Below, piece after piece: positions 1 through 7,460 of a DNA stretch of 14,318 nt (position 1 is its first letter; each line of letters begins with the position of its first letter). The stretch lies in assembly GCA_002770795.1 (NCBI GenBank), contig PCTP01000171.1:1-14318 (forward strand), written 5' to 3'. The position numbers were made by a program, and so were the translations under genes. The stretch comes from Gammaproteobacteria bacterium CG22_combo_CG10-13_8_21_14_all_40_8 (GTDB lineage: Bacteria; Pseudomonadota; Gammaproteobacteria; Enterobacterales; GCA-002770795). Under the pieces are notes generated by a model. That model saw only the letters and a program-made list of their open reading frames with translations. It did no database searches and was not told the origin of the DNA.

Positions 1-53
1 ATTTGAGTAAAGAACATATTGCCCAGTTAAAGACAAAGTTAGCTCAACTCTAG
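1..53 (+). CDS. 3' end of an unidentified upstream gene (partial)
   Basis: The frame starting at base 3 is open and reads LSKEHIAQLKTKLAQL before a TAG at 51-53. It begins outside the window. The residue mix (alternating K, Q, L, E, A) looks like the C-terminal amphipathic helix of a real protein. No stop occurs in this frame before 51, but 17 codons are too few to prove coding or to name a family. A promoter candidate follows before the next gene, so this gene probably belongs to a separate transcript. Confidence 0.4.
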   Translation, partial: LSKEHIAQLKTKLAQL

Positions 54-101
54 ATTTTACTTTGAATAGGTTAAGCCGATTGAACATTTTTTTGTGCTTT
101 A

Positions 102-131
102 TTCACATTGTTGTGAACCGTTTAATATGAT
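102..131 (+). promoter_or_regulatory. Candidate sigma-70 promoter of the TonB/Sel1 gene
   Basis: TTCACA (102-107, five of six to TTGACA) and TATGAT (126-131, five of six to TATAAT) are separated by 18 bases. The putative start point would lie about 30 bases before the ATG at 172, leaving room for the ribosome site AGGGAA. Found by eye only. TAATCT at 131-136 is an alternative -10 but has no good partner. Confidence 0.5.
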
Positions 132-171
132 AATCTTGCACCCGTAATTATCCAATAAACAGGGAAAATCA

Positions 172-1524
172 ATGAAAAAACTACTGCTTATTATCAGCCT
201 ATTTTATTCGCAACTTGCAACAGCCGATTTCTACAGCGCCAATGAGTCTTACCAACAAGGTGATTACCAGACTGCCTATCAATCATTTGTTGATCTGGCA
301 AAATGGGGTGAAAAACGTGCTCAGTTTAATATTGGTGTCATGTATTTCAAGGGACAATTTGTCGACAAGGATATCAACCAAGCCTACGCTTGGATGAAGT
401 TAGCCAATCAAGCCCAATCATTCTCAGAAAACCAACAACAAGCCTTAGATATTGTCACTCAACAAGTACAAGACAAAGACGAAGCAGAGTCTTTATATCA
501 AGATTTATTTCAACACTTGTCTAATCCCGTCTTAGTACAGAAACTATACCCACAACTCGTTAAATCCGACAATGAACATGCATTTAATGCTACCCCTGTT
601 AAGTTGGTGACGCCTAAGTATCCAGAAAATGCCTTGCATGCTGGCATGGGGGGCAGAGTTCGCTTTAAAATGGATATTGATAAAAAAGGCAAACCTCGAA
701 ATATTCAATTAGTTGAATCCCTTCCTAAAAAAACTTTCGATAAAGCGGCATTAAGAGCCGTAAAAAAATGGACATTTGAACCCTCTAAAAATGAGGCTGG
801 CAAACCCGTTTATAAAAAGGATGTGTACTATACTTTGAATTTTATTATCAAAGATCAAGATTGGATAAAAATCAATCATGATATGTATGATAAGACCAAG
901 CAACAGGCGGAATTAGGCGATTCCACAGCTCAGTATAAAATCGCACATTGGAACAAAGTTCTGAATGGTTTTGACAAAGAGGTCAATCCGACAGAATGGT
1001 TCCTAAAATCTGCGATTCAAGGAAATAGCTATGCACAATATGAAGTAGGGCGTAGTTTGATTCGGGGGGCAGGTTGTATTATGGATAAATCTAAAGGAAT
1101 GGAATGGCTAACCACTGCAGCAAATAACGGCAATGATGAGGCTAAAATGTACCTAGGATCATTAGATGCCAATCAAGATAACTTGGAATCACAACAAAGA
1201 GCTTTAAAATTTTTAAGTGGACAACAAGAGCTCCAAGCGGATGTTTTATTAGATTATGCTTGGATGTTGGCTAAATCCCCCTATCCAGAGATTGCAGATC
1301 CCCAAAGAGCATTAGAACTTAGTCAACAACTCACAAAATTGGCGTTTTGGGATGATGCCTCGGTATATGAAATTCAAGCAGCAGCTTACGCAGCAATGGA
1401 TAAATATTCTGATGCGGTTGAGTATCAGAAGAAAGCACTTCGTGAAGCAAAAAGCATGAAAGTTGACCTTCAAGAAATCAATTCCCATTTGGCATTGTAT
1501 CAGCAAAATAAACGCTGGTTTTAA
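172..1524 (+). CDS. Exported Sel1/TPR-repeat protein with an internal TonB C-terminal domain
   Basis: This 450-residue protein begins with a signal peptide (KK, a hydrophobic run, then ATA before DF at residue 18/19), so it is probably periplasmic. There is no later membrane segment. Sel1-like repeat sequence spans about 20-82 (RAQFNIGVMYFKG) and again about 245-330 (AQYEVGRSLIRGAG, NDEAKMYLGSL). A TonB C-terminal domain lies between them, about 142-226, with the usual PKYPENA, G-GGRV, FDKAALRAVKKW and FEP elements. TPR-like helices finish the protein (about 390-445). Family knowledge: TonB_C domains contact TonB boxes of outer-membrane receptors or act as stand-alone periplasmic interaction modules, and Sel1 repeats bind proteins. 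There is no ExbB/ExbD partner here and no N-terminal TonB anchor, so classical energy transduction is unlikely. I infer a periplasmic scaffold or envelope protein. The exact role is unknown. Confidence 0.85.
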   Translation: MKKLLLIISLFYSQLATADFYSANESYQQGDYQTAYQSFVDLAKWGEKRAQFNIGVMYFKGQFVDKDINQAYAWMKLANQAQSFSENQQQALDIVTQQVQDKDEAESLYQDLFQHLSNPVLVQKLYPQLVKSDNEHAFNATPVKLVTPKYPENALHAGMGGRVRFKMDIDKKGKPRNIQLVESLPKKTFDKAALRAVKKWTFEPSKNEAGKPVYKKDVYYTLNFIIKDQDWIKINHDMYDKTKQQAELGDSTAQYKIAHWNKVLNGFDKEVNPTEWFLKSAIQGNSYAQYEVGRSLIRGAGCIMDKSKGMEWLTTAANNGNDEAKMYLGSLDANQDNLESQQRALKFLSGQQELQADVLLDYAWMLAKSPYPEIADPQRALELSQQLTKLAFWDDASVYEIQAAAYAAMDKYSDAVEYQKKALREAKSMKVDLQEINSHLALYQQNKRWF

Positions 1525-1533
1525 GTCCTTTTG

Positions 1534-1567
1534 TAATACCAGGCGTCAATTTCGACGCCTGGTATTA
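1534..1567. terminator. Perfect 14-bp stem-loop at the 3' end of the TonB/Sel1 gene
   Basis: Arms 1534-1547 and 1554-1567 are exact reverse complements (core ACCAGGCGTC / GACGCCTGGT) around a 6-base loop. The hairpin starts 10 bases after the stop codon. No strong T-run follows on either strand, so it may be a weak bidirectional terminator or an mRNA 3'-end stabiliser. It also lies downstream of the convergent recN. Confidence 0.6.
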
Positions 1568-1664
1568 TGATTTGAAAGAATAAGTTGTAATTGGTATCAA
1601 TTTGTCTCATTGAATCTGAACATCAGCGTATTCCTTGATAAAATGTTTGATGCCACTTTTTAAA

Positions 1665-1742
1665 CTATAACTATAACTATAACTATAACTATAACTATAA
1701 CTATAACTATAACTATAACTATAACTATAACTATAACTATAA
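1665..1742. repeat. Perfect hexanucleotide microsatellite, (CTATAA)x13
   Basis: Thirteen uninterrupted copies of CTATAA occupy 78 bases, preceded by AA and followed by a decayed copy (TTGTAA, then TTGACA). The array sits between two convergent genes, 141 bases after one stop and 43 bases after the recN stop (in transcription order of recN). Each unit carries a TATAAC or, on the other strand, TATAGT hexamer resembling a -10 element. It is not coding. Length variation by slipped-strand mispairing is expected for such an array. Confidence 0.95.
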
Positions 1743-1785
1743 TTGTAATTGACATTAAATCTATATTTGTTTTTATCTCCCCTCA

Positions 1786-3450
1786 CTAAATTTTCAACAT
1801 CTCTTGGGCGTGTTTTAAGGTGGTTTCTGTGATTTCAATGCCGCCGAGCATGCGCGCGATTTCTGCGATTCTTTGTTCTGTATTTAAAACCGTTAACTGA
1901 GTTTTTGTTTCTGTGGCGTTTTGGATTTTTGATACTAATAGGTGTTGATCGCCTTGGGCTGCGACTTGGGGTTGATGGGTAATGCAGATCACCTGTGCTG
2001 ATTGAGAGAGTTTTTTAAGCATTTGGCCTACAACTTCGGCGGTGCCGCCACCTATGCCGACATCCACTTCATCAAAGACTAAGCAGCTTAAATTGCTTTG
2101 GGCAACGGTGATCACTTGGATGGCAAGGCTGACTCTGGAAAGTTCACCGCCTGAAGCGATTTTGTGGAGAGGTTGTGCTGCTAATCCGGGGTTGGGCTGG
2201 AATAGGATCTGCACTTTTTCTAGGCCAGTTTCGGTAGGGGTTTCAGGGTTTATTTCAAAATGCAGTTGAATTTGGCTATGGTTCATCCCCAATAATTTCA
2301 GCTGTTCCATGACCTTTTGTTCCAATTTTTTGGCATGTTGCAGACGGCTTTTACTTAAACGATGGGCTTTTTCAAAATAACGCTCTTTAGCCTCTGCCAG
2401 CGCTTGATTGAGATTGCCCATATCCTGTTCTGTCTGAGTGAGTGCATTCAACCTTTCTTGTAATTGTTGATGATGCTCGACCAATTGATAAGGGTCGATA
2501 TGATGTTTTCTGGATAATTCTTGCCAGATAGAAAGTCGCTCTTCCAGCAGCAATAGACTTTCTGGATCCATCTCTAAGTTTTCGCCATAGGATTTAAGTT
2601 CGCGGCAGGCTTCATCGAGTTCGATAGAAATAGATTGTAACTGTTTAGCAATGGGATCTAAATTTTCATCAAGCTGTGCCAGTTGTTCTAAATCACGACA
2701 AACAGATTGCAGGTGTTGACTTAGGTTTTCACCCTCATCGCTATTGAGCTTGTCATAAGCCAATAAAGAAGTGGTTTGCAGATGTTGTGCGTTGGCTAAG
2801 CGTTTGTGGTCCGATTCAAGGTTTTGTAGTTCTTCTTCTGTCAGATTAAACTCATCTAGTTCGCTGATTTGGTAGCTGAGTAATTCGAGTTGTGCATTTC
2901 TTTGGTGCTGTGATTTTTTTAAGCTATCAAGCTCATGCTGCTTTTGTTGCAAAATATGGAATGCTTGATTGACTTCTTCCACTAAGGGTTTATGGGCAGA
3001 AAACTCATCTAAAAGCTGCAGTTGGTAGGCAGGTTTTAACAGCGCATACTGTGCATGCTGGCTTTGAATATCAATCAGTTGCTCGCCCAATTCTTTCAAT
3101 TGGATCAGTGTGGTGGGTTGGCCATTAATAAAAGCACGAGAACGACCATCGCTACCCATGGTGCGCTTTAAAAGGCAAATTCCTTCATCAGAGTCTAAAT
3201 CTCTTGTAGAGAGCCATTGCTCAATTTCTGGATGATGTTGAGTTGAAAACTCGGCAATAATCGTGGTTTTTTTCTCTTCTAAGGGGAGCTGGCTTGAGTC
3301 AGAACGCCCCCCTAACACCAAGCCCAAAGCATCTAAAATAATAGATTTACCTGCGCCAGTTTCACCGGTGATGGTACTCATCCCTGCATGCCATTCTAAA
3401 TCGAGGTGATCGATTAATGTGAAGTTTTCAATGTGTAGATGTTGCAGCAT
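1786..3450 (-). CDS. recN: DNA repair protein RecN
   Basis: RecN is an SMC-like ATPase of recombinational double-strand break repair, acting in the cytoplasm at the nucleoid. The protein has 554 residues, matching the usual size. The N-terminal head has Walker A GETGAGKS at 29-36. A long Q/E/L/K-rich coiled coil fills about 150-390. The C-terminal head carries the ABC signature SGGEL (433-437), Walker B LVFDE (457-461) and the switch His in THQPQVAA (about 492). The start MLQHLHIENF aligns with E. coli RecN (MLAQLTISNF). It lies 49 bases after nadK on the same strand, probably co-transcribed, as in E. coli where nadK and recN are adjacent. No clear ribosome site or LexA box was seen. Its 3' end converges on the TonB/Sel1 gene, and read-through would transcribe the hexamer array. 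Confidence 0.97.
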   Translation of the reverse strand: MLQHLHIENFTLIDHLDLEWHAGMSTITGETGAGKSIILDALGLVLGGRSDSSQLPLEEKKTTIIAEFSTQHHPEIEQWLSTRDLDSDEGICLLKRTMGSDGRSRAFINGQPTTLIQLKELGEQLIDIQSQHAQYALLKPAYQLQLLDEFSAHKPLVEEVNQAFHILQQKQHELDSLKKSQHQRNAQLELLSYQISELDEFNLTEEELQNLESDHKRLANAQHLQTTSLLAYDKLNSDEGENLSQHLQSVCRDLEQLAQLDENLDPIAKQLQSISIELDEACRELKSYGENLEMDPESLLLLEERLSIWQELSRKHHIDPYQLVEHHQQLQERLNALTQTEQDMGNLNQALAEAKERYFEKAHRLSKSRLQHAKKLEQKVMEQLKLLGMNHSQIQLHFEINPETPTETGLEKVQILFQPNPGLAAQPLHKIASGGELSRVSLAIQVITVAQSNLSCLVFDEVDVGIGGGTAEVVGQMLKKLSQSAQVICITHQPQVAAQGDQHLLVSKIQNATETKTQLTVLNTEQRIAEIARMLGGIEITETTLKHAQEMLKI

Positions 3451-3499
3451 GAATGGCTCTTAAAATAAAGGCTAGGGAATCATCTCTTTTTTGTTCTTG

Positions 3500-4378
3500 T
3501 TAGGCTTTGGAGCTCCAGCCTAGTTTTGAACGCAAAATATGGTAGTAATCATAATCGACTGGATGCAATAAAACGAGAGGATTTGCGGATTTTTCTACAT
3601 GAATAATATCGCCCGGAGCCAAGGAGATTTGGACTTGACCATCACAGCTAAGCTGAGGTTGGCTTTTATTGGCCGTTGAGACCACGATTTTAATGCGACT
3701 GTCTCCATTCACCACGATAGGTCTCGAGCTTAATGTATGTGGGAACATGGGAACTAAAACCAAGGCATTTAAGTTGGGATGTAAGATAGGGCCGCCCGCC
3801 GACAGCGAGTAAGCTGTTGAACCAGTTGGGGTGGATGTAATTAAACCATCGGATTTTTGATGGTAGACAAATTGTTCATTAATATAAATTTCAAACTCGA
3901 TCATCCCAGCGATTTTACCCGGGAATAACACAATATCATTTAAAGCTGTTGAAGCGCCAATGTCTTCTCCATCTCGGGTGACATGGCATTTTAGGAGAAA
4001 TCTTTGTGCTTTTCGATAATTACCATGAAGAATTTCAGTGACGCTGGTTTCTAACTTAGAAGGTTGTACATCGGTTAAAAAACCTAAACTACCACGGTTG
4101 ATTCCCACAACTGGGATATTCTTCTCAGCCAATAAGCGACCCGCATGGAGTAAACTACCGTCTCCTCCCACCACAATAATGAGATCACAAAGATCCGCCA
4201 ATTTGTGGGGTTCGCAATGGGTTTCAAGCGGAAAACCGAGTTCCTCACCAACCTTGTTTTGAACTAATATCTGGCAATTGTTCTTTTGCAGGACATCATA
4301 AAGCAAACGAATGGTATCCGCTGACTCAAGGTTGCTGGGCTTCCCCATAATGCCGATTTGAGTAAAATGTTTATCCAT
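3500..4378 (-). CDS. nadK: NAD kinase
   Basis: NAD kinase phosphorylates the 2' hydroxyl of the adenosine ribose of NAD with ATP to give NADP, in the cytosol. The 292 residues equal the E. coli enzyme length. Visible motifs are GGDGS at 71-75 (catalytic Asp73), NRGSLGFLTD at 94-103, the glycine-rich TPTGSTAYSLSAGG at 183-196 that binds NAD, NGDSR at 224-228, and a KLGWSSK C-terminus like that of enterobacterial NadK. It is divergent from grpE and upstream of recN. No strong Shine-Dalgarno sequence precedes the ATG. A TATACT hexamer on the minus strand (4437-4442) could be a -10 element, but I see no good -35 at the right distance. Confidence 0.97.
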   Translation of the reverse strand: MDKHFTQIGIMGKPSNLESADTIRLLYDVLQKNNCQILVQNKVGEELGFPLETHCEPHKLADLCDLIIVVGGDGSLLHAGRLLAEKNIPVVGINRGSLGFLTDVQPSKLETSVTEILHGNYRKAQRFLLKCHVTRDGEDIGASTALNDIVLFPGKIAGMIEFEIYINEQFVYHQKSDGLITSTPTGSTAYSLSAGGPILHPNLNALVLVPMFPHTLSSRPIVVNGDSRIKIVVSTANKSQPQLSCDGQVQISLAPGDIIHVEKSANPLVLLHPVDYDYYHILRSKLGWSSKA

Positions 4379-4515
4379 AGAAATGTTCTGGTGTAATAGG
4401 GCTCTTGTTAATTTGAGACAATTTTATGATGAACTGAGTATAGAGACAAGTTACCTGAGAATTGCTCAATCGTCATCAAATAAAACAAAAAATACATAAT
4501 TATCCCATCTTAGGG

Positions 4516-4544
4516 CTTGAAGCCCGCTAAGTCTATCCCCATAT
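4516..4544 (+). promoter_or_regulatory. Sigma-32 heat-shock promoter of grpE
   Basis: CTTGAA (4516-4521) and CCCCATATA (4537-4545) are separated by 15 bases. Both boxes match the sigma-32 consensus (CTTGAA, 13-17 bases, CCCCATNTA) exactly. Transcription should start near 4551, leaving a leader of about 89 bases before the grpE ATG at 4640. The -35 is embedded in a small GGGCT/AGCCC palindrome. Confidence 0.9.
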
Positions 4545-4639
4545 AGAGCACATTGTTAACAGTCCAAGCGCTACATTCTCAGGTGGGATGTCTTCTGTTT
4601 GGAAAGTATTTTTTAGTTAAAGACCATTTGGAGAAAATT

Positions 4640-5242
4640 ATGACTCATCCATCTCACGATGAATCCATTGAAACCTCAGTTCAAGACGACAATATGCAAA
4701 ATGAGCAGATTGTGGAAGAAGCCAGCGTAGAAGATTCAACCGCTTCAGCAGAAGTGTGCGCTGAGCAGAGAATCCAAGCACTTGAAGAAAAAGCGGAAGA
4801 GAACTATCAACTAGCCATTAGAGCGAAAGCAGAGGTTGAAAATGTTAAGCGTCGCAGCGACAGAGATGTTTCTAATGCGCGTAAGTACGCATTAGAGCGT
4901 TTTGTGGATGATTTAATTCCTGTGATGGATTCTTTAGAGCAGGGCATGAATCTTCAATTAGAAGGCTCCGAGGCTGAAAGTATGCGTGAAGGTTTAGCGC
5001 TGACCATGAAGTTATTCACCGATGCCATGGCAAAACATGGCATCGAAAAAGTTGATCCTGAAGGCCATCCTTTTAATCCAGAGCATCATGAAGCCATGTC
5101 GATGATTGAATCTCATGAAGTTGAACCCAATCACGTTCTTAAAGTATTCCAAAAAGGATATTTATTGCATGGTCGTGTTGTTAGACCTGCAAGAGTGATT
5201 GTTGCAAGGGGTCCATCCAAGCCTTTAGATGAAAAAGCTTAG
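4640..5242 (+). CDS. grpE: Nucleotide exchange factor GrpE
   Basis: GrpE is the homodimeric cochaperone that releases ADP from DnaK in the cytosol. With the ATG at 4640 the protein has 200 residues (E. coli 197). GGAGA at 4630-4634 sits five bases before this ATG. An in-frame TTG at 4553 would add 29 residues but lies at the predicted sigma-32 start site with no room for a ribosome site, so I reject it. The N-terminus is acidic and disordered-looking (about 1-40), followed by a long charged coiled coil (about 40-90), a helical bundle and the C-terminal beta domain with HPFNPEHHEAM and VFQKGYLLHGRVVRPARVIV-type sequence that contacts DnaK. It is the first gene of the heat-shock operon, 141 bases before dnaK. 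Confidence 0.96.
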   Translation: MTHPSHDESIETSVQDDNMQNEQIVEEASVEDSTASAEVCAEQRIQALEEKAEENYQLAIRAKAEVENVKRRSDRDVSNARKYALERFVDDLIPVMDSLEQGMNLQLEGSEAESMREGLALTMKLFTDAMAKHGIEKVDPEGHPFNPEHHEAMSMIESHEVEPNHVLKVFQKGYLLHGRVVRPARVIVARGPSKPLDEKA

Positions 5243-5281
5243 GTAAGGAAGCAATATCCTTTAAATAAATATTTTTTTGGA

Positions 5282-5308
5282 CTTGAAATAACTTTGAATA
5301 CCCCAAAA
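5282..5308 (+). promoter_or_regulatory. Candidate second sigma-32 promoter, for dnaK
   Basis: CTTGAA (5282-5287) is followed after 13 bases by CCCCAAAA (5301-5308). The -35 is perfect. The -10 keeps CCCCA but loses both T positions. The spacing is at the short end of the accepted range. The start point would be about 70 bases before the dnaK ATG. It would allow extra dnaK mRNA independent of grpE. Confidence 0.6.
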
Positions 5309-5383
5309 TAGAAGACTAAACAGCAAATGAATTGTTCTTAACACTGGAACAGAAAGAATTAAGGTTAAAACTGGAGACTATCA

Positions 5384-7309
5384 ATGAGTAAAATTATCGG
5401 AATCGACTTAGGAACCACCAACTCTTGTGTGGCAGTTATGGATGGCAAAAATGTTAAAGTCATCGAAAACGCTGAAGGTGGAAGAACAACCCCTTCAATC
5501 GTCGCTTTCACTAAAGATGGCGAAACCTTAGTAGGTCAACCTGCAAAGCGTCAGGCTGTGACTAACCCTGAACAAACTTTATTTGCGATTAAGCGTTTAA
5601 TTGGTCGACATTTTGAAGACAGCGTTGTTCAGAAAGATGCCCACATGGTGCCTTATAAAATTGTGAAAGCAGACAATGGTGATGCTTGGGTGAGAGTGAA
5701 TGATAAATCAATTGCTCCTCCACAAATCTCTGCTGAAGTTTTGAAGAAAATGAAAAAAACTGCAGAAGATTATTTAGGCGAAGAAGTCACCGAAGCGGTT
5801 ATTACTGTTCCTGCTTACTTTAATGACTCACAACGTCAAGCCACTAAAGATGCTGGCAGAATTGCAGGATTAAACGTTAAACGTATTATTAACGAACCCA
5901 CTGCTGCTGCATTGGCTTATGGTTTAGATAAAAGCAAAGGTGATCACACGATTGCAGTTTATGACTTAGGTGGTGGTACTTTTGATATTTCTATCATCGA
6001 AGTGGCAGAAGTTGATGGCGAGCATACTTTCGAAGTATTAGCGACTAATGGCGATACGTTCTTAGGTGGTGAAGATTTCGATTTGAAATTAATCGATTAC
6101 TTGGTAGACGAGTTTAAGAAAGATTCAGGATTTGATCTAAGAAATGATCCTTTAGCTTTACAACGTTTAAAAGAAGCCGCTGAAAAAGCTAAGATCGAGT
6201 TATCCTCTGCACAACAAACGGATGTTAATTTGCCTTACATTACAGCTGATGCAACAGGCCCTAAGCACTTAAACATTAAAGTGACTCGTGCAAAATTAGA
6301 AGGTTTGGTGGAAGATTTAATTCAAAGAACATTAGCACCTTTACAAATGGCATTGAAAGATTCTGGTTTAAGTCAATCTGATATTGATGATGTGATTTTG
6401 GTGGGTGGTCAAACTCGTATGCCTAAAGTGCAAGAATTAGTGACAGAGTTCTTTGGCAAAGAGGTACGTCGTGATGTTAACCCTGATGAAGCAGTTGCTA
6501 TGGGTGCAGCGATTCAAGGTGCGGTATTATCCGGTGATGTGACTGATGTCTTGTTGTTAGACGTGACTCCATTATCTCTCGGTATCGAAACCATGGGTGG
6601 CGTAATGACTGTTCTTATTGATAAGAACACTACTATCCCAACTAAAGCTTCTCAAGTATTCTCAACCGCTGACGACAATCAAACTGCGGTAACAGTACAT
6701 GTTCTTCAAGGCGAGCGCAAAATGGCGAGCCAGAACAAATCATTGGGTAAGTTTGACTTAATGGACATCCCACCAGCGCCCAGAGGCATGCCGCAAGTTG
6801 AAGTTTCTTTTGACATCGATGCCAACGGTATTATGCATGTGTCTGCTAAAGACAAGGCAACAGGCAAGCAACAGTCTATTCAGATCAAAGCATCAAGTGG
6901 TTTGTCTGAAGAAGAAATTGAAAAAATGGTACAGGATGCAGAAGCTCATGCAGAAGACGATAAAAAGTTTGAAGAATTAGTCACTGCCAGAAACCAAGCA
7001 GAAGCATTGATTCACGCAAGCCGTAAATCATTGGGCGAAGCCAAAGATGTTTCTGATGAAGAAAAATCTGCCATTAAATCAGCCATCACTGCTTTGGAAG
7101 CTGCGGTTAAGGCCAATGAGAAAGACGAGATTGTGGCTAAAACTGAAGAGCTATCAAAAGTTTCTGCTAAAATGGCTGAGCGTATGTATGCTCAAGCACA
7201 GGCTCAAACTGAGCAATCTGGTGCTTCTGCTGATGCAGGATCATCATCTTCAAAAGATGATGATGTTGTAGATGCGGAGTTCGAAGAAGTCGCTGACGAT
7301 AAGAAGTAA
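5384..7309 (+). CDS. dnaK: Molecular chaperone DnaK (Hsp70)
   Basis: DnaK is the ATP-dependent Hsp70 that binds exposed hydrophobic peptides, working with DnaJ and GrpE in the cytosol. The 641 residues compare with 638 in E. coli. The actin-like ATPase domain (about 1-385) shows GIDLGTTNS (6-14), INEPTAAALAYG (169-180) and DLGGGTFD (194-201) with Thr199 at the same number as in E. coli. The interdomain linker VLLLDVTPLSLGIET is intact, followed by the substrate-binding beta domain, the helical lid, a Q/S/A-rich tail and the terminal EFEEVADDKK that resembles the canonical C-terminus. GGAGA at 5373-5377 is six bases before the ATG. Expression should come from the sigma-32 promoters before grpE and in the grpE-dnaK gap. 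A hairpin after the gene probably limits read-through into dnaJ. Confidence 0.99.
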   Translation: MSKIIGIDLGTTNSCVAVMDGKNVKVIENAEGGRTTPSIVAFTKDGETLVGQPAKRQAVTNPEQTLFAIKRLIGRHFEDSVVQKDAHMVPYKIVKADNGDAWVRVNDKSIAPPQISAEVLKKMKKTAEDYLGEEVTEAVITVPAYFNDSQRQATKDAGRIAGLNVKRIINEPTAAALAYGLDKSKGDHTIAVYDLGGGTFDISIIEVAEVDGEHTFEVLATNGDTFLGGEDFDLKLIDYLVDEFKKDSGFDLRNDPLALQRLKEAAEKAKIELSSAQQTDVNLPYITADATGPKHLNIKVTRAKLEGLVEDLIQRTLAPLQMALKDSGLSQSDIDDVILVGGQTRMPKVQELVTEFFGKEVRRDVNPDEAVAMGAAIQGAVLSGDVTDVLLLDVTPLSLGIETMGGVMTVLIDKNTTIPTKASQVFSTADDNQTAVTVHVLQGERKMASQNKSLGKFDLMDIPPAPRGMPQVEVSFDIDANGIMHVSAKDKATGKQQSIQIKASSGLSEEEIEKMVQDAEAHAEDDKKFEELVTARNQAEALIHASRKSLGEAKDVSDEEKSAIKSAITALEAAVKANEKDEIVAKTEELSKVSAKMAERMYAQAQAQTEQSGASADAGSSSSKDDDVVDAEFEEVADDKK

Positions 7310-7388
7310 GGCTTGGTGAGCATTGGATACCTCTTTTTAGGGGGTTCAAAGCGCATTAGCTGATGAACATCCCTGATATTTAGGGAAG

Positions 7389-7423
7389 AAAACGTGGTTG
7401 GCGCAAATGCCCTCCACGTTTTT
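7389..7423 (+). terminator. Attenuating terminator hairpin between dnaK and dnaJ
   Basis: AAAACGTGG (7389-7397) pairs with CCACGTTTT (7414-7422). Inside it GGC (7400-7402) pairs with GCC (7409-7411) around GCAAAT. The 3' arm runs straight into TTTTT (7419-7423). A smaller TCCCT/AGGGA stem (7370-7386) precedes it. The dnaJ ATG follows 37 bases after the T-run. This is a rho-independent terminator geometry inside an operon, so partial termination is the likely role. Confidence 0.7.
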
Positions 7424-7460
7424 CTATTTAGTTAGAAGCACAACTGACGATGAGATAAAT

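Noticed and set aside
1665..1742. CRISPR-like or telomere-like repeat
   Set aside because: The hexamers are contiguous without spacers and A/T-rich with no G-runs. It is a simple microsatellite.
4553..4639. 29-residue N-terminal extension of GrpE from a TTG
   Set aside because: The TTG falls at the predicted sigma-32 start site with no leader for a ribosome site. The ATG at 4640 has GGAGA and gives the normal GrpE length.
4379..4639. CIRCE/HrcA operator for the chaperone operon
   Set aside because: No TTAGCACTC-N9-GAGTGCTAA element was seen. Control appears to be by sigma-32.
5245..5278. Hairpin AAGGA/TCCTT followed by T7 after grpE, considered a terminator
   Set aside because: The stem is only 5 bp and the T-run starts 10 bases after it. 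The geometry is poor.
7398..7460. 21-residue extension of DnaJ from a TTG
   Set aside because: It lies inside the dnaK-dnaJ hairpin and the extra sequence is unlike any DnaJ. The ATG at 7461 gives the canonical J-domain start with HPD at 33-35.
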